The translations under genes and the position numbers were made by a program. From assembly GCA_963763095.1 (NCBI GenBank), contig CAVXNR010000005.1:1-64000 (forward strand): a stretch of 64,000 nt of DNA, given 5' to 3'. Positions 1 to 7,812 of this stretch are shown one piece after another. The stretch is from CAVUCH01 sp963763095 (lineage in GTDB: Bacteria; Acidobacteriota; Vicinamibacteria; Vicinamibacterales; JAENWD01). Below the pieces are notes generated by a model. The model did not search any database, was not told the DNA's origin, and saw only the letters and a program-made list of their open reading frames with translations. Each line of letters opens with the position of its first letter. Within the stretch, counting starts at the first letter, position 1.

Positions 1-72
1 CGGTCTCCAATCGTTCCGCGTCTCTCGAGATCGTCACATGGCAGTAGCCGACCGCCCCTCGCAGTTGAGTTG

Positions 73-107
73 CGGGAGGACTTCGTGTTGTCCTCCCGTC
101 CTTTTGG
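73..107 (+). terminator. Hairpin with T-rich tail, possible intrinsic terminator
   Basis: A perfect 9-bp stem (CGGGAGGAC / GTCCTCCCG) closes an 8-base loop and is followed by TCCTTTT. This fits a Rho-independent terminator for a plus-strand gene lying off the left edge. The T-run is short, so an attenuator-like hairpin is also possible. No gene is recognised in positions 1-250. Confidence 0.4.
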
Positions 108-250
108 ACAGAAATCTCAGTGGGAGAGCACCAGCACCAGCGGATCGCCTCGCTGCAACTCCGAGAGCGTTCGGCGCATGCCACGGTGGTCCGACAGCTC
201 GTACTCGCGGGACACTGCACCGGGAACGATATCAAGTCGCGTGCGAACCT

Positions 251-952
251 CTATCCAGAAACGCGATCGCCGCTACCTTCCACGTTGAGCGCGGCATCTG
301 TCGCCGCATCGTCAGGAGTTCTCCCGCGCTCGCGCGCCACGATGTATGCGGCGTACCACGCCGACCAGTGGTGCTTCGGAGCGGTCGGCTCGTACCCGCC
401 GTGGCGCTCTTCCGTTTCGCGCAGAAGCTCGGTCAGCGTCGCAACGTCCGAGCTGAATCCTCGTCCGGGAAACCGCGTGGTGACCTCTTGAAGCAGCCAG
501 CCGTTGCCGTCCGGATCATTGAAGGAGGCGAACGAGAAATAGGAGCGGTTCTGCGGGTCGCGGCCGGGCGTGCGTCCCTTGCTCCGTGCGTTAAGGAGGT
601 CGCCTTCGAAATGGAACACTTCGGTGACCTCGACGCCGTGTCCAATCAGCCGGGCGCGTGCTGCCTCGAGGTCATCGACCACGAGAAACGTTCCCTGAAC
701 CGATCCCGGCACTCCGGACGTGAATCCCTTGCCGAACATGACGGAGCACGGCGAGCCGGGAGGTGTCATCTGCACGAGCCGCCAATCGTCACCGCTCGCG
801 AAATCGGCGTCCAGCCGCCACCCCAGGCTGTCGTAGAAGCGCCTGGCGCGATCGACGTCGGACACTGGAATGACGACGACCTCGAGCTTCAGATCGGTCG
901 TGGCGGCGGTGCGGATCTGGGTGGCGTCTTCATGGATTGTCCGAGTGCTCAT
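251..952 (-). CDS. VOC (glyoxalase/bleomycin-resistance fold) protein with C-terminal extension
   Basis: A 233-residue protein. Residues about 22-150 form a VOC domain: a beta-alpha-beta opening (LEVVVIPVSDVDRARRFYDS) and the late module ending FNDPDGNGWLLQEV, the usual position of a metal-binding Glu. VOC proteins act on small electrophiles or bind antibiotics, and the substrate cannot be told from sequence. The C-terminal 75 residues fall outside the VOC fold and carry a Trp/Tyr-rich stretch (HHWSAWYAAYIVARERGR) that recurs on some acidobacterial VOC proteins as a helical tail. It is followed downstream on the same strand by nothing recognisable. It is preceded by a decayed reductase gene. 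Confidence 0.8.
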   Translation of the reverse strand: MSTRTIHEDATQIRTAATTDLKLEVVVIPVSDVDRARRFYDSLGWRLDADFASGDDWRLVQMTPPGSPCSVMFGKGFTSGVPGSVQGTFLVVDDLEAARARLIGHGVEVTEVFHFEGDLLNARSKGRTPGRDPQNRSYFSFASFNDPDGNGWLLQEVTTRFPGRGFSSDVATLTELLRETEERHGGYEPTAPKHHWSAWYAAYIVARERGRTPDDAATDAALNVEGSGDRVSG

Positions 953-981
953 GGTGACCTCCGTATTTGTTGTTGAGTGGA

Positions 982-1538
982 TCAGGATCGCGCTACGTGT
1001 TCCATAGCCGCTTTCGCGGCGAGCTCTTCGACCGTTGCGCCAAGCACCCGGTTGAAGGCTGGGAACGGATGAATGACGTCGGCGAGCGCCTTCAGCGGCG
1101 TCCGCAGCTTGATCGCGAGCACGAGCTCGCCCACGATCTCGCCGGCCCGCGGAGTGACCAGGGTCGCGCCGATGAGCACGCCGCGCTCGCGGTCGGCGAC
1201 CAGCTTCACCGCGCCTCCGTGGAAGTCGTGAATATGGCCTCGCGCGGTCTCAGCCGGATCGGCGCGGACGACAACAACGTCGATGCCTCTGGCGAGCGCG
1301 GCAGCCTCCGACAGTCCGACCGACGCGATTTCCGGACGGTGTACGTCACGCGAGGCACGGCGGTGTGGTCGGCCGTCGCGTCGATGCCCCGCAACCGCCG
1401 CGCGATCACTTGACCGTGGTAGTGCCCCCTGTCCTGAAGGCCGCCCGCGATCGCTTCTCCGGCGACGCCACCGCCGAGGCACACGACGTCAAATTCCTGC
1501 CTCAACTCCGCACCTCCGTGACCACCAGCGACGGCCAT
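982..1538 (-). pseudogene. Remnant of a pyridine-nucleotide disulfide reductase (mercuric reductase / lipoamide dehydrogenase type)
   Basis: The N-terminus shows the FAD Rossmann motif (FDVVCLGGGVAGEAIAGGL). It then jumps after only about 30 residues to the start of the C-terminal dimerisation domain (ADHTAVPRVTYT), so roughly 250 residues are missing, including the redox CxxxxC motif. A frameshift follows, and the rest of the dimerisation domain continues in another frame (RPEIASVGLSEA ... HPFPAFNRVLGATVEELA). With both an internal deletion and a frameshift it cannot encode a working enzyme. The downstream end lies 30 bp before the VOC gene start, so it may once have been co-transcribed with it. 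Confidence 0.85.
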
Positions 1539-1550
1539 GCGCTACGAAGG

Positions 1551-1760
1551 ATGCTCGCGCGAAGCGCAGTCGTCTATCAGACTTTGGTATCGGTTTCGGC
1601 TCAGGCGCCGTGGGACCATGAGCTTGGGTTGCAGCCGATACGAAGGTGTCGTCGATACCTTCGTCCGATAGATCGCACCCCGCGCGTCTGGTTTCATGTG
1701 TTCGAGGAACAGCATGAAGCCACTCGAACGACTGACCCACCGCGCTAGCTTCCGAACCGG
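1551..1760 (+). repeat. 5'-cassette repeat, copy A (upstream region plus first codons of epoxide hydrolase 1)
   Basis: About 210 bp similar to 11006-11215 (copy B), with a shorter degraded version at 7573-7632 (copy C). It holds two inverted 20-bp half-sites about 60 bp apart: TCTATCAGACTTTGGTATCG at 1573-1592, and on the other strand TCTATCGGACGAAGGTATCG at 1653-1672. A conserved stretch around TCTGGTTTCATGTGTTCGAG follows, then the ribosome binding site and the first about 20 codons of the hydrolase. The paired inverted sites look like an operator for a dimeric regulator. The regulator is not identified here. Confidence 0.7.
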
Positions 1761-3057
1761 AATCATCGTCCTTGGCGCGATGATGTGTCTCGCACTCTCG
1801 CCAACGTCCGCACGCCGCCTGGCGCCTGCTGGGCTCGCGGCGACCGCTATCGGCGGGGCGTCAGCGACGCCCGCCCCTGCCGAAACCGACGACACCGCGA
1901 TCCGGCCGTTCCGCGTCAACGTTCCCGACGCAGCGCTTGCCGACCTTCGCAAACGCGTGTTGGCGACGCGGTGGCCTGAGAAAGAAACCGTCAATGATCG
2001 ATCCCAGGGTGTGCAGCTGGCCACGCTCCAGGAGCTCGTTCGCTACTGGGGCACGGACTACGACTGGCGGAAGGTGGAGGCGAAGCTTAATGCGCTGCCG
2101 CAGTTCATCACGACGATCGACGGGCTCGACATTCACTTCATCCACGTCCGCTCCCGTCATCCGAATGCCCTTCCAGTCATCATCACCCATGGCTGGCCGG
2201 GGTCCATCACGGAGCAGCTCAAGGTCATTGGTCCGCTCACGGACCCCACCGCACACGGTGGACGCGCGCAGGACGCCTTCGATGTGGTCATACCCTCGAT
2301 GCCCGGTTACGGCTTCTCCGGCAAGCCGACAGCTACGGGCTGGAATCCCGATCGCATCGCGCGAGCCTGGGCTGAGCTCATGAAGCGTGTCCGGTACACG
2401 CGCTATGTAGCCCAGGGAGGCGACTGGGGATCCCCGATCTCGAGCGCGATGGCGCGCCAGGCACCGCCAGGATTGCTCGGCATCCACATCAACTTACCGG
2501 CGACAGTGCCGCCCGATGTGGCCGCGGCGCTCGCCAGCAGCGGGCCTCCGCCGGCGGGCCTGTCCGAGAAGGAACGGGCGGCGTTCGACTCGCTCGACAC
2601 GTTCTACAAGATGCGCAGGGCCTACGGCGCAATGATGGGTACACGGCCGCAGGTGATAGGTCAGGCCTTGACCGACTCTCCAGCGGGGCTTGCGGTCTTC
2701 ATGTATGACTACAACGACGGCGAGCCCGAGCGCCTGCTGACCAAAGACGACTTCCTGGACAACGTCACGCTGTACTGGCTGACGAACACTGCCACCTCGT
2801 CGGCGCGGCTGTACTGGGAGACCGGCGGCCAAAGCGTTCTTCTCGCGGCGGCGCAGAAGACCTCCGAGATCTCGCTGCCGGTGGCCATCACGGTGTTTCC
2901 GGAGGAGGTCTATCGAGCCCCGGAGACATGGGCGCGGCGCGCCTATCGCAACCTGATCTACTTCAAAGAAGTCGACAAGGGCGGCCACTTCGCCGCGTGG
3001 GAGCAGCCCGAGCTCTTTGCAGCTGAACTCCGTGCCGCGTTCCGATCGATTCGCTGA
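1714..3057 (+). CDS. Secreted epoxide hydrolase (EHN family), paralogue 1
   Basis: An alpha/beta hydrolase that would open epoxides to diols outside the cytoplasm. The ATG at 1714 is chosen because GAGGA sits 5 bases upstream and a signal peptide follows (RTGIIVLGAMMCLALSPTSA). Next comes the epoxide hydrolase N-terminal domain (IRPFRVNVPDAALADLRKRV), then the oxyanion-hole motif HGWPGS, the nucleophile elbow GGDWGS with Asp, and the catalytic-His region KGGHFAAWE. Length is about 447 residues, normal for the family plus a leader. The following gene at 3083 is a close paralogue, so this is a tandem duplication. Expression is likely controlled by the inverted sites in repeat A. The natural substrate is unknown. 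Confidence 0.9.
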   Translation: MKPLERLTHRASFRTGIIVLGAMMCLALSPTSARRLAPAGLAATAIGGASATPAPAETDDTAIRPFRVNVPDAALADLRKRVLATRWPEKETVNDRSQGVQLATLQELVRYWGTDYDWRKVEAKLNALPQFITTIDGLDIHFIHVRSRHPNALPVIITHGWPGSITEQLKVIGPLTDPTAHGGRAQDAFDVVIPSMPGYGFSGKPTATGWNPDRIARAWAELMKRVRYTRYVAQGGDWGSPISSAMARQAPPGLLGIHINLPATVPPDVAAALASSGPPPAGLSEKERAAFDSLDTFYKMRRAYGAMMGTRPQVIGQALTDSPAGLAVFMYDYNDGEPERLLTKDDFLDNVTLYWLTNTATSSARLYWETGGQSVLLAAAQKTSEISLPVAITVFPEEVYRAPETWARRAYRNLIYFKEVDKGGHFAAWEQPELFAAELRAAFRSIR

Positions 3058-3082
3058 CCCCTAAAGCCGACTGGAGATTCAC

Positions 3083-4426
3083 ATGAACACCACTCGAATG
3101 ATGGCGACCGCGGTGCTAGTCGTCGGAAGCGGTTTGCCGCTGCACGTGACCGCCCAGACTACGACCGTTTCCGGAACCGAAGACGCTGCAGTTGCCGCGG
3201 CATCATCCGCCCGGCGCTCGACGGAGGGCACCTCGGTCCGCCCGTTCACCGTCCATTTTCCGCAAGGCTCGCTCGATAACCTGCGCCGCCGCATTGCGGC
3301 CACGCAATGGCCCGAAAAGGAGACCGTCGCGGATCAGTCCCAGGGTGTGCCGCTCGCCACGATGCAGGAGCTCGCGCGGTATTGGGCGACGGACTACGAC
3401 TGGCGCACAGTCGAGGCGAAGTTGAACGCTCTACCGCAATTCATGACGGAGATCGATGGACTCGACATTCACTTCATCCACGTCCGTTCGCAACATCCGA
3501 ATGCGCTGCCGCTGATCGTCACGCACGGATGGCCCGGCTCGATCATCGAGCAGCTGAAGATCATCGATCCGCTGGTCAATCCCACGGCACACGGCGGCAG
3601 CGCCGCAGACGCTTTCCATGTGGTGATTCCGTCGATGCCGGGCTACGGCTTCTCCGGCAAGCCGACGAGCACCGGGTGGGGCCCCGAGCGCATGGGCCGA
3701 GCCTGGGCGGAGCTGATGAAGCGCCTCGGCTACACGCGCTACGTCGCCCAGGGTGGCGACTGGGGTGCCTTTGTCGTCGATCAGATGGGCTTGCAGGCCC
3801 CAGCAGGATTGCTCGGCATCCACACCAACATGCCTGCCACCGTTCCGGCTGACGTCGACAAGGCCCTCCTCACCGGCCAGCCGGCGCCATCTGGTCTCTC
3901 GGCCGAGGAACGACGCGCCTATCAGCAGCTGGAAAGAACCTTCAAGCAAGTCGACTACGCCAGGCTGATGGCGTCTCGCCCGCAAACCCTGTACGGGATC
4001 GCCGATTCACCTGTCGGTCTGGCCGCCTGGCTGCTCGACCACAATGATGCCGACGGCCAGCCGGCCGCAGCCGTCCATTCGGCTCTGAGCCGGACCACGA
4101 GCGCCACCGGCGAACTGACGCGCGACGAGATTCTCGACAACATCACGCTGTACTGGCTGACGAACACGGGAGTCTCCGCGTCTCGTCTCTACTGGGAATA
4201 CAAGGGTGGCTTTTTCAACGCCAAGGGCGTCTCCATTCCGGTAGCCGTGAGCGTCTTTCCCGGCGAGCAATACGAAGCCCCCCGGAGCTGGACCGAGCGG
4301 GCGTATCCCAAGCTCATTTATTACAACAGGCTCGACAAGGGCGGCCACTTCGCCGCGTGGGAGCAGCCCGGGCTCTTTGCAGCCGAACTCCGTGCCGCCT
4401 TCAGATCACTCAGGTCCGCGAACTGA
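3083..4426 (+). CDS. Secreted epoxide hydrolase (EHN family), paralogue 2
   Basis: A 447-residue paralogue of the preceding gene with the same order: signal peptide (ATAVLVVGSGLPLHVTAQ), EHN domain (VRPFTVHFPQGSLDNLRRRI), HGWPGS, nucleophile elbow GGDWGA and C-terminal GGHFAAWEQPG. It starts 25 bp after the first hydrolase ends, so the two are probably one transcript. Oddly, its signal-peptide DNA is not like that of paralogue 1. It is nearly the same as that of the unrelated cupin gene at 4463, showing that leader and mature domain have separate histories. Confidence 0.9.
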   Translation: MNTTRMMATAVLVVGSGLPLHVTAQTTTVSGTEDAAVAAASSARRSTEGTSVRPFTVHFPQGSLDNLRRRIAATQWPEKETVADQSQGVPLATMQELARYWATDYDWRTVEAKLNALPQFMTEIDGLDIHFIHVRSQHPNALPLIVTHGWPGSIIEQLKIIDPLVNPTAHGGSAADAFHVVIPSMPGYGFSGKPTSTGWGPERMGRAWAELMKRLGYTRYVAQGGDWGAFVVDQMGLQAPAGLLGIHTNMPATVPADVDKALLTGQPAPSGLSAEERRAYQQLERTFKQVDYARLMASRPQTLYGIADSPVGLAAWLLDHNDADGQPAAAVHSALSRTTSATGELTRDEILDNITLYWLTNTGVSASRLYWEYKGGFFNAKGVSIPVAVSVFPGEQYEAPRSWTERAYPKLIYYNRLDKGGHFAAWEQPGLFAAELRAAFRSLRSAN

Positions 4427-4462
4427 TCGCTGATTGCAGTTTTGAGGACTAAAGGAGTCCGC

Positions 4463-4861
4463 ATGAACATGACTCGAATGATGGTCGCGGTGCTGATTGC
4501 CGGAAGCGGTTTGGCGCTGCACGTGACGCACGCGCAGCAACCGGGAATCAAGCGCACCGATGCGCTACGGCACGATCTGGGCGTCCCCGGACGCGAGGTC
4601 ATCCAGGTGCGTGTCGATTTCGACCCCGGAGTGGCGTTCGGTAAGCACTCGCATCCGGGCGCAGAGGTCGCCTACGTGCTCGAAGGCACGCTGGAGTATC
4701 AGCTCGAGGGCGAGCCGCCGGTGACGCTCAAGGCCGGTGAGGCCTTGTTCATCCCGGCCAGAACGATTCACGCGGCGAAGAACGTCGGCACCGGCAACGC
4801 GGCGGAGCTCGCGACGTACATCGTCGAAAAAGGTAAGCCGCTCGTCGTGCTCGACAAGTAA
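4463..4861 (+). CDS. Secreted cupin-domain protein
   Basis: A 132-residue single-domain cupin. The ATG at 4463 has AAAGGAG upstream and begins a signal peptide (MMVAVLIAGSGLALHVTHAQ). The cupin core has the metal-site pattern GKHSHPGAEVAYVLEGTLEY in motif 1, with two His and a Glu, and PARTIHAAKNVG with the motif 2 His, so metal binding is likely intact. Small cupins of this kind may isomerise, oxidise or just bind small molecules. The signal peptide is almost identical in DNA and protein to that of the epoxide hydrolase immediately upstream. Confidence 0.85.
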   Translation: MNMTRMMVAVLIAGSGLALHVTHAQQPGIKRTDALRHDLGVPGREVIQVRVDFDPGVAFGKHSHPGAEVAYVLEGTLEYQLEGEPPVTLKAGEALFIPARTIHAAKNVGTGNAAELATYIVEKGKPLVVLDK

Positions 4862-4912
4862 GCAGAGCGGCTGCCTCACTTCGTGGCAGCGATCACTAGC
4901 AAGGACAATGCG

Positions 4913-5911
4913 ATGAGAACTGTAAAAGCGGCAGCGGTGCAACTGAGTCCCGTCCTCTATAGCCGCGAAGGAACGGTCGACAAGATCGTGCGAAAGATCC
5001 ACGAACTTGGTCGAGAGGGAGTGCAGTTCGCCACCTTCCCGGAAACCGTGGTGCCGTACTACCCGTACTTTGCGTTCGTCCAGCCTGCCTACCAGATCAT
5101 TGGCGGACGTGAGCACCTCAAGTTGTTCGATGAGGCGGTGACGGTGCCTTCTCCTGCCACCAACGCGATCAGCGACGCCTGCAAAGAGGCGAGAGTTGTC
5201 GCATCTGTCGGCATCAACGAACGAGACGGTGGAACCCTCTACAACACCCAACTGCTCTTCGATGCCGACGGCACCTTGATTCAGCGGCGCCGCAAGATCA
5301 CGCCCACGTATCACGAGCGCATGATCTGGGGTCAGGGCGACGGTTCGGGCCTGCGCGCCGTTGACAGCGAGGTCGGCCGCATTGGTCAGCTGGCGTGCTG
5401 GGAGCATTACAACCCTCTGGCACGCTACGCCATGATGGCGGACGGCGAGCAGATCCACTCGGCGATGTATCCGGGCTCGATCTTCGGCAGCCTGTTTACG
5501 GAGCAGACGGAAATCAACATCCGGCAGCATGCACTGGAGTCTGCATGCTTCGTGGTCTGCGCGACGGCCTGGCTGGATGCCGATCAGCAGGCGCAGATCG
5601 TCAGCGACACCGGCGGCAGCATTGGCCCCATCTCTGGTGGTTGCTTTACCGCGATCGTGGCACCCGATGGAACCCTGATCGGCGAACCGATCCGCTCGGG
5701 CGAAGGCGTGGTCATCGCCGACCTGGACTTCACGCGCATCGACAAGCGTAAGCAGCTGATGGACTCGCGCGGCCACTACAGCCGGCCCGAATTACTGAGT
5801 CTCCTGATCGACCGCACTCCTGCCGCGCACGTTCACGAACGCGTTGTGCACCCCAACTCAGCCGCTGAGCAATGCGCGGAGCATCTTCTCACCACGGTTG
5901 CTGAACCGTAG
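4913..5911 (+). CDS. Nitrilase (carbon-nitrogen hydrolase family)
   Basis: A cytoplasmic nitrilase of about 332 residues that converts nitriles to carboxylic acids and ammonia. The catalytic triad is visible: Glu in TFPETVVPYYPYF, Lys in RRRKITPTYHER and Cys in QLACWEHYNPLARY. The CWEH signature separates true nitrilases from amidases and cyanide dihydratases only loosely, so the substrate is open. The ATG at 4913 is preferred over an upstream in-frame GTG because AAGGA lies 7 bases before it. It follows the cupin by about 50 bp and precedes a DUF302 gene, probably in one operon. Confidence 0.92.
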   Translation: MRTVKAAAVQLSPVLYSREGTVDKIVRKIHELGREGVQFATFPETVVPYYPYFAFVQPAYQIIGGREHLKLFDEAVTVPSPATNAISDACKEARVVASVGINERDGGTLYNTQLLFDADGTLIQRRRKITPTYHERMIWGQGDGSGLRAVDSEVGRIGQLACWEHYNPLARYAMMADGEQIHSAMYPGSIFGSLFTEQTEINIRQHALESACFVVCATAWLDADQQAQIVSDTGGSIGPISGGCFTAIVAPDGTLIGEPIRSGEGVVIADLDFTRIDKRKQLMDSRGHYSRPELLSLLIDRTPAAHVHERVVHPNSAAEQCAEHLLTTVAEP

Positions 5912-5929
5912 AAGCCGGAGCGAGAGGAA

Positions 5930-6424
5930 ATGCCAACGATCGAAGTCTCAGTCCGAAGAGTCAGCGTTGTCTCGTCCCGGCCATTCGACGAGATCGTTCG
6001 AAGGCTCACGGCGACCATCGGCCATCCGGATATGCACGCGTTCCACCTCGCGCTGGCGGCGGCAACGACCGCCGCCGATCTTGAAGACGTGGTCCAAGGG
6101 GCGATCGGATCGTCGGATCTGATGGAGTTCGTCCGCTTTGACGCTGGCGAAGTCCTGCGTAAGGCACGAGGTGGACGCGGACCTCAGATCCTCAGACTCG
6201 TCGTCGGTAATCCGCTCATCATGAAGGAGATGGCCAAGACGGTTCCCGACGCAGCGTCATACGCACCGATCACGATCCTCGTCGACGAGCGCGCTGATGG
6301 CGTGCACCTGTCGTACGACTCCATGGCGAGTCTCATCGCTCCGTACGGGAGTGAGCCAGCTCTCGCCGTTGCCTGGGAGCTCGACCTGAAGATCGTGTCA
6401 CTGCTCGAAGCGGCGGCGCGGTGA
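5930..6424 (+). CDS. DUF302 domain protein
   Basis: A 164-residue cytoplasmic protein starting 18 bp after the nitrilase stop, with GAGAGGAA before the ATG. The C-terminal 70 residues match the DUF302 pattern (VVGNPLIMKEMAK, then a beta-hairpin ILVDERADGVHLSYD). DUF302 proteins are small, of unknown function, often near stress or metal genes. No catalytic motif is evident. Its close spacing suggests the same transcript as the nitrilase. Confidence 0.8.
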   Translation: MPTIEVSVRRVSVVSSRPFDEIVRRLTATIGHPDMHAFHLALAAATTAADLEDVVQGAIGSSDLMEFVRFDAGEVLRKARGGRGPQILRLVVGNPLIMKEMAKTVPDAASYAPITILVDERADGVHLSYDSMASLIAPYGSEPALAVAWELDLKIVSLLEAAAR

Positions 6425-6504
6425 CAGAGCGAGTCGCGGCGGCGGTGAATACATTCCTTGGGGGCGTATTGCACAACGTTCCTGTTTGTCGCTGGAGATT
6501 CAGC

Positions 6505-6582
6505 ATGCCAGACGAGATCAACCAATTGCGGCGCCGTTTCTTGGGCAGCGATGACGCACATGCTAAAATGATGGCGAAGTGA
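6505..6582 (+). CDS. 26-codon leader ORF, truncated copy of a Tat-hydrolase 5' end
   Basis: The ATG has GGAG nine bases upstream. The first 14 codons (MPDEINQLRRRFLG) copy the Tat signal start of the hydrolase at 7813 (MPHEINQFRRRFLG). The 30 bp at about 6437-6467 copies the end of the hydrolase fragment at 7731-7760, so the copied block runs across a gene junction. After the match the ORF runs through unrelated codons to a TGA that overlaps the GTG start of the phosphatase gene (GTGA, 6579-6582). This arrangement would couple translation of the phosphatase to the leader. Confidence 0.55.
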   Translation: MPDEINQLRRRFLGSDDAHAKMMAK

Positions 6583-7403
6583 GCACCATGATCTTTGACG
6601 CGGTCGGCAGCGAACGTAGTGACACTCCGATAGGGTCGAGCTCAAGGCACCTCGTGTGCGCGGAGATAGCAGCGGGTAACGAGCGGACCGCGAGCCTGCT
6701 CGAACTGCCAGGGTTAGCTGCATGGGTGCATTCGGTGCCTGTGGGGCCAGTTGATGCGGGCGGCGATGTCCACTACGTATCGCTGTGCCCTAGCTGCATC
6801 GTCTCGCGGATCGCGCTTGCCGACGTGAGCGGCCATGGACAGGCAGTGGCGGCGCTCGGCGAGAAGCTTCGAGAGCTCATGCAGCGGCACCTGCGTGAGT
6901 TGGCACAAGTCGGGTTGATGCGAGAACTCAATCAGGCGGTTCGAGAAGAACTCGGCGACGTGCACTACGCCACGATGGTCGCGGTCGGCTGGCACAGCCG
7001 CCGGGGGTTGCTTGTAATGACGAACGCGGGACACCCCCCACCTCTCTGGTACCGTGCCTCGCGTCAGGAATGGAGCTGGCTTGAAACGCGACGCGCCAGC
7101 GAGCGAGATCGGCCGGCCGGCGTTCCGCTCGGCCTGCTCGACGACATCAACTACGATCGCACAGTTGTCAAACTGCAATTGGGCGATCTTGTTGTGCTGT
7201 ACACCGATGGAGCCTCCGAAGCTACGAGTCCGGCTGGAGATGAATTGGGTCGTGACGGACTCATGGGCATCGCTCGTGGTCTCGACGCTAGGTCGGCCGA
7301 GGCATTCGGTGCTCAGCTCACCGCAGCGCTCGCTGCCTTTCGAGAAGGCGGAGAGCCTCTCGACGATCAAACGATCATCGTGCTGAGGAGAAACGACGTC
7401 TGA
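6579..7403 (+). CDS. SpoIIE/RsbU-type PP2C serine phosphatase
   Basis: A 274-residue cytoplasmic phosphatase of the PPM family that would dephosphorylate an anti-sigma-antagonist (STAS) protein in a partner-switching pathway. Metal-binding motifs are in order: DAGGDVHYV (residues about 60-68), ADVSGHGQAVA, NAGHPPPLWYR, LYTDGASEA and the final DDQTIIVLR. There is no sensory domain, only about 45 unassigned residues before the catalytic fold. The start at GTG 6579 overlaps the stop of the leader ORF; an in-frame ATG at 6588 is the alternative. A STAS-containing protein is encoded at 38422-40701, but no link can be shown. Confidence 0.88.
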   Translation: MSTMIFDAVGSERSDTPIGSSSRHLVCAEIAAGNERTASLLELPGLAAWVHSVPVGPVDAGGDVHYVSLCPSCIVSRIALADVSGHGQAVAALGEKLRELMQRHLRELAQVGLMRELNQAVREELGDVHYATMVAVGWHSRRGLLVMTNAGHPPPLWYRASRQEWSWLETRRASERDRPAGVPLGLLDDINYDRTVVKLQLGDLVVLYTDGASEATSPAGDELGRDGLMGIARGLDARSAEAFGAQLTAALAAFREGGEPLDDQTIIVLRRNDV

Positions 7404-7572
7404 TGGTGCCCTCTAGTCCGACAACGCTGTCGTGTTAGTTTCGCACCCTCAGCGCTGTGTCCTCTTCGGCAGGTCCCCGCAGCTGCTGGCCCGACGCTGT
7501 TAGATGCGGTCCGCAAATAGTTGCACCGCCTGCGAACGTCAATCATCAACCCCTCTCGTCCCGCCAACCGAG

Positions 7573-7632
7573 ACCAAAGTATCGACGACACCATCGTCCA
7601 ATAGATTCACCTTCCCGCATCTGGTGTGATGG
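7573..7632 (+). repeat. 5'-cassette repeat, copy C (degraded)
   Basis: About 60 bp that align with the central part of copies A and B: one inverted half-site (TCTATTGGACGATGGTGTCG on the minus strand) and the block ending TCTGGTGTGATG. The second half-site and the leader codons are gone. It stands directly before a hydrolase C-terminal fragment. The rest of 7404-7654 holds nothing recognisable. Confidence 0.5.
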
Positions 7633-7654
7633 GGTCCGTGCCTGTTGTGTATCG

Positions 7655-7762
7655 CAGCCGAATGAATCGGAACTCATCATCTACCCGGATGCCGGCCATG
7701 GCTTTCTCTTCCAGTACCCGCACGAGTTCGCGGCGGCGGTGAACACGTTCCTTGCGGCCTAG
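7655..7762 (+). pseudogene. C-terminal fragment of an alpha/beta hydrolase
   Basis: Thirty-five codons match the end of a dienelactone-hydrolase-like or other alpha/beta hydrolase: the catalytic-His loop PDAGHGFLFQYPHEF and the last helix AAAVNTFL. The rest of the gene is missing and upstream DNA is repeat C, so this is a truncated remnant. A still shorter copy of its last 10 codons is at about 6437-6467. Confidence 0.7.
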
Positions 7763-7812
7763 AGCAGCGTGGCAATAGCAGAGGGCCATCTCAAGCCCTA
7801 CGAGGATCCACC

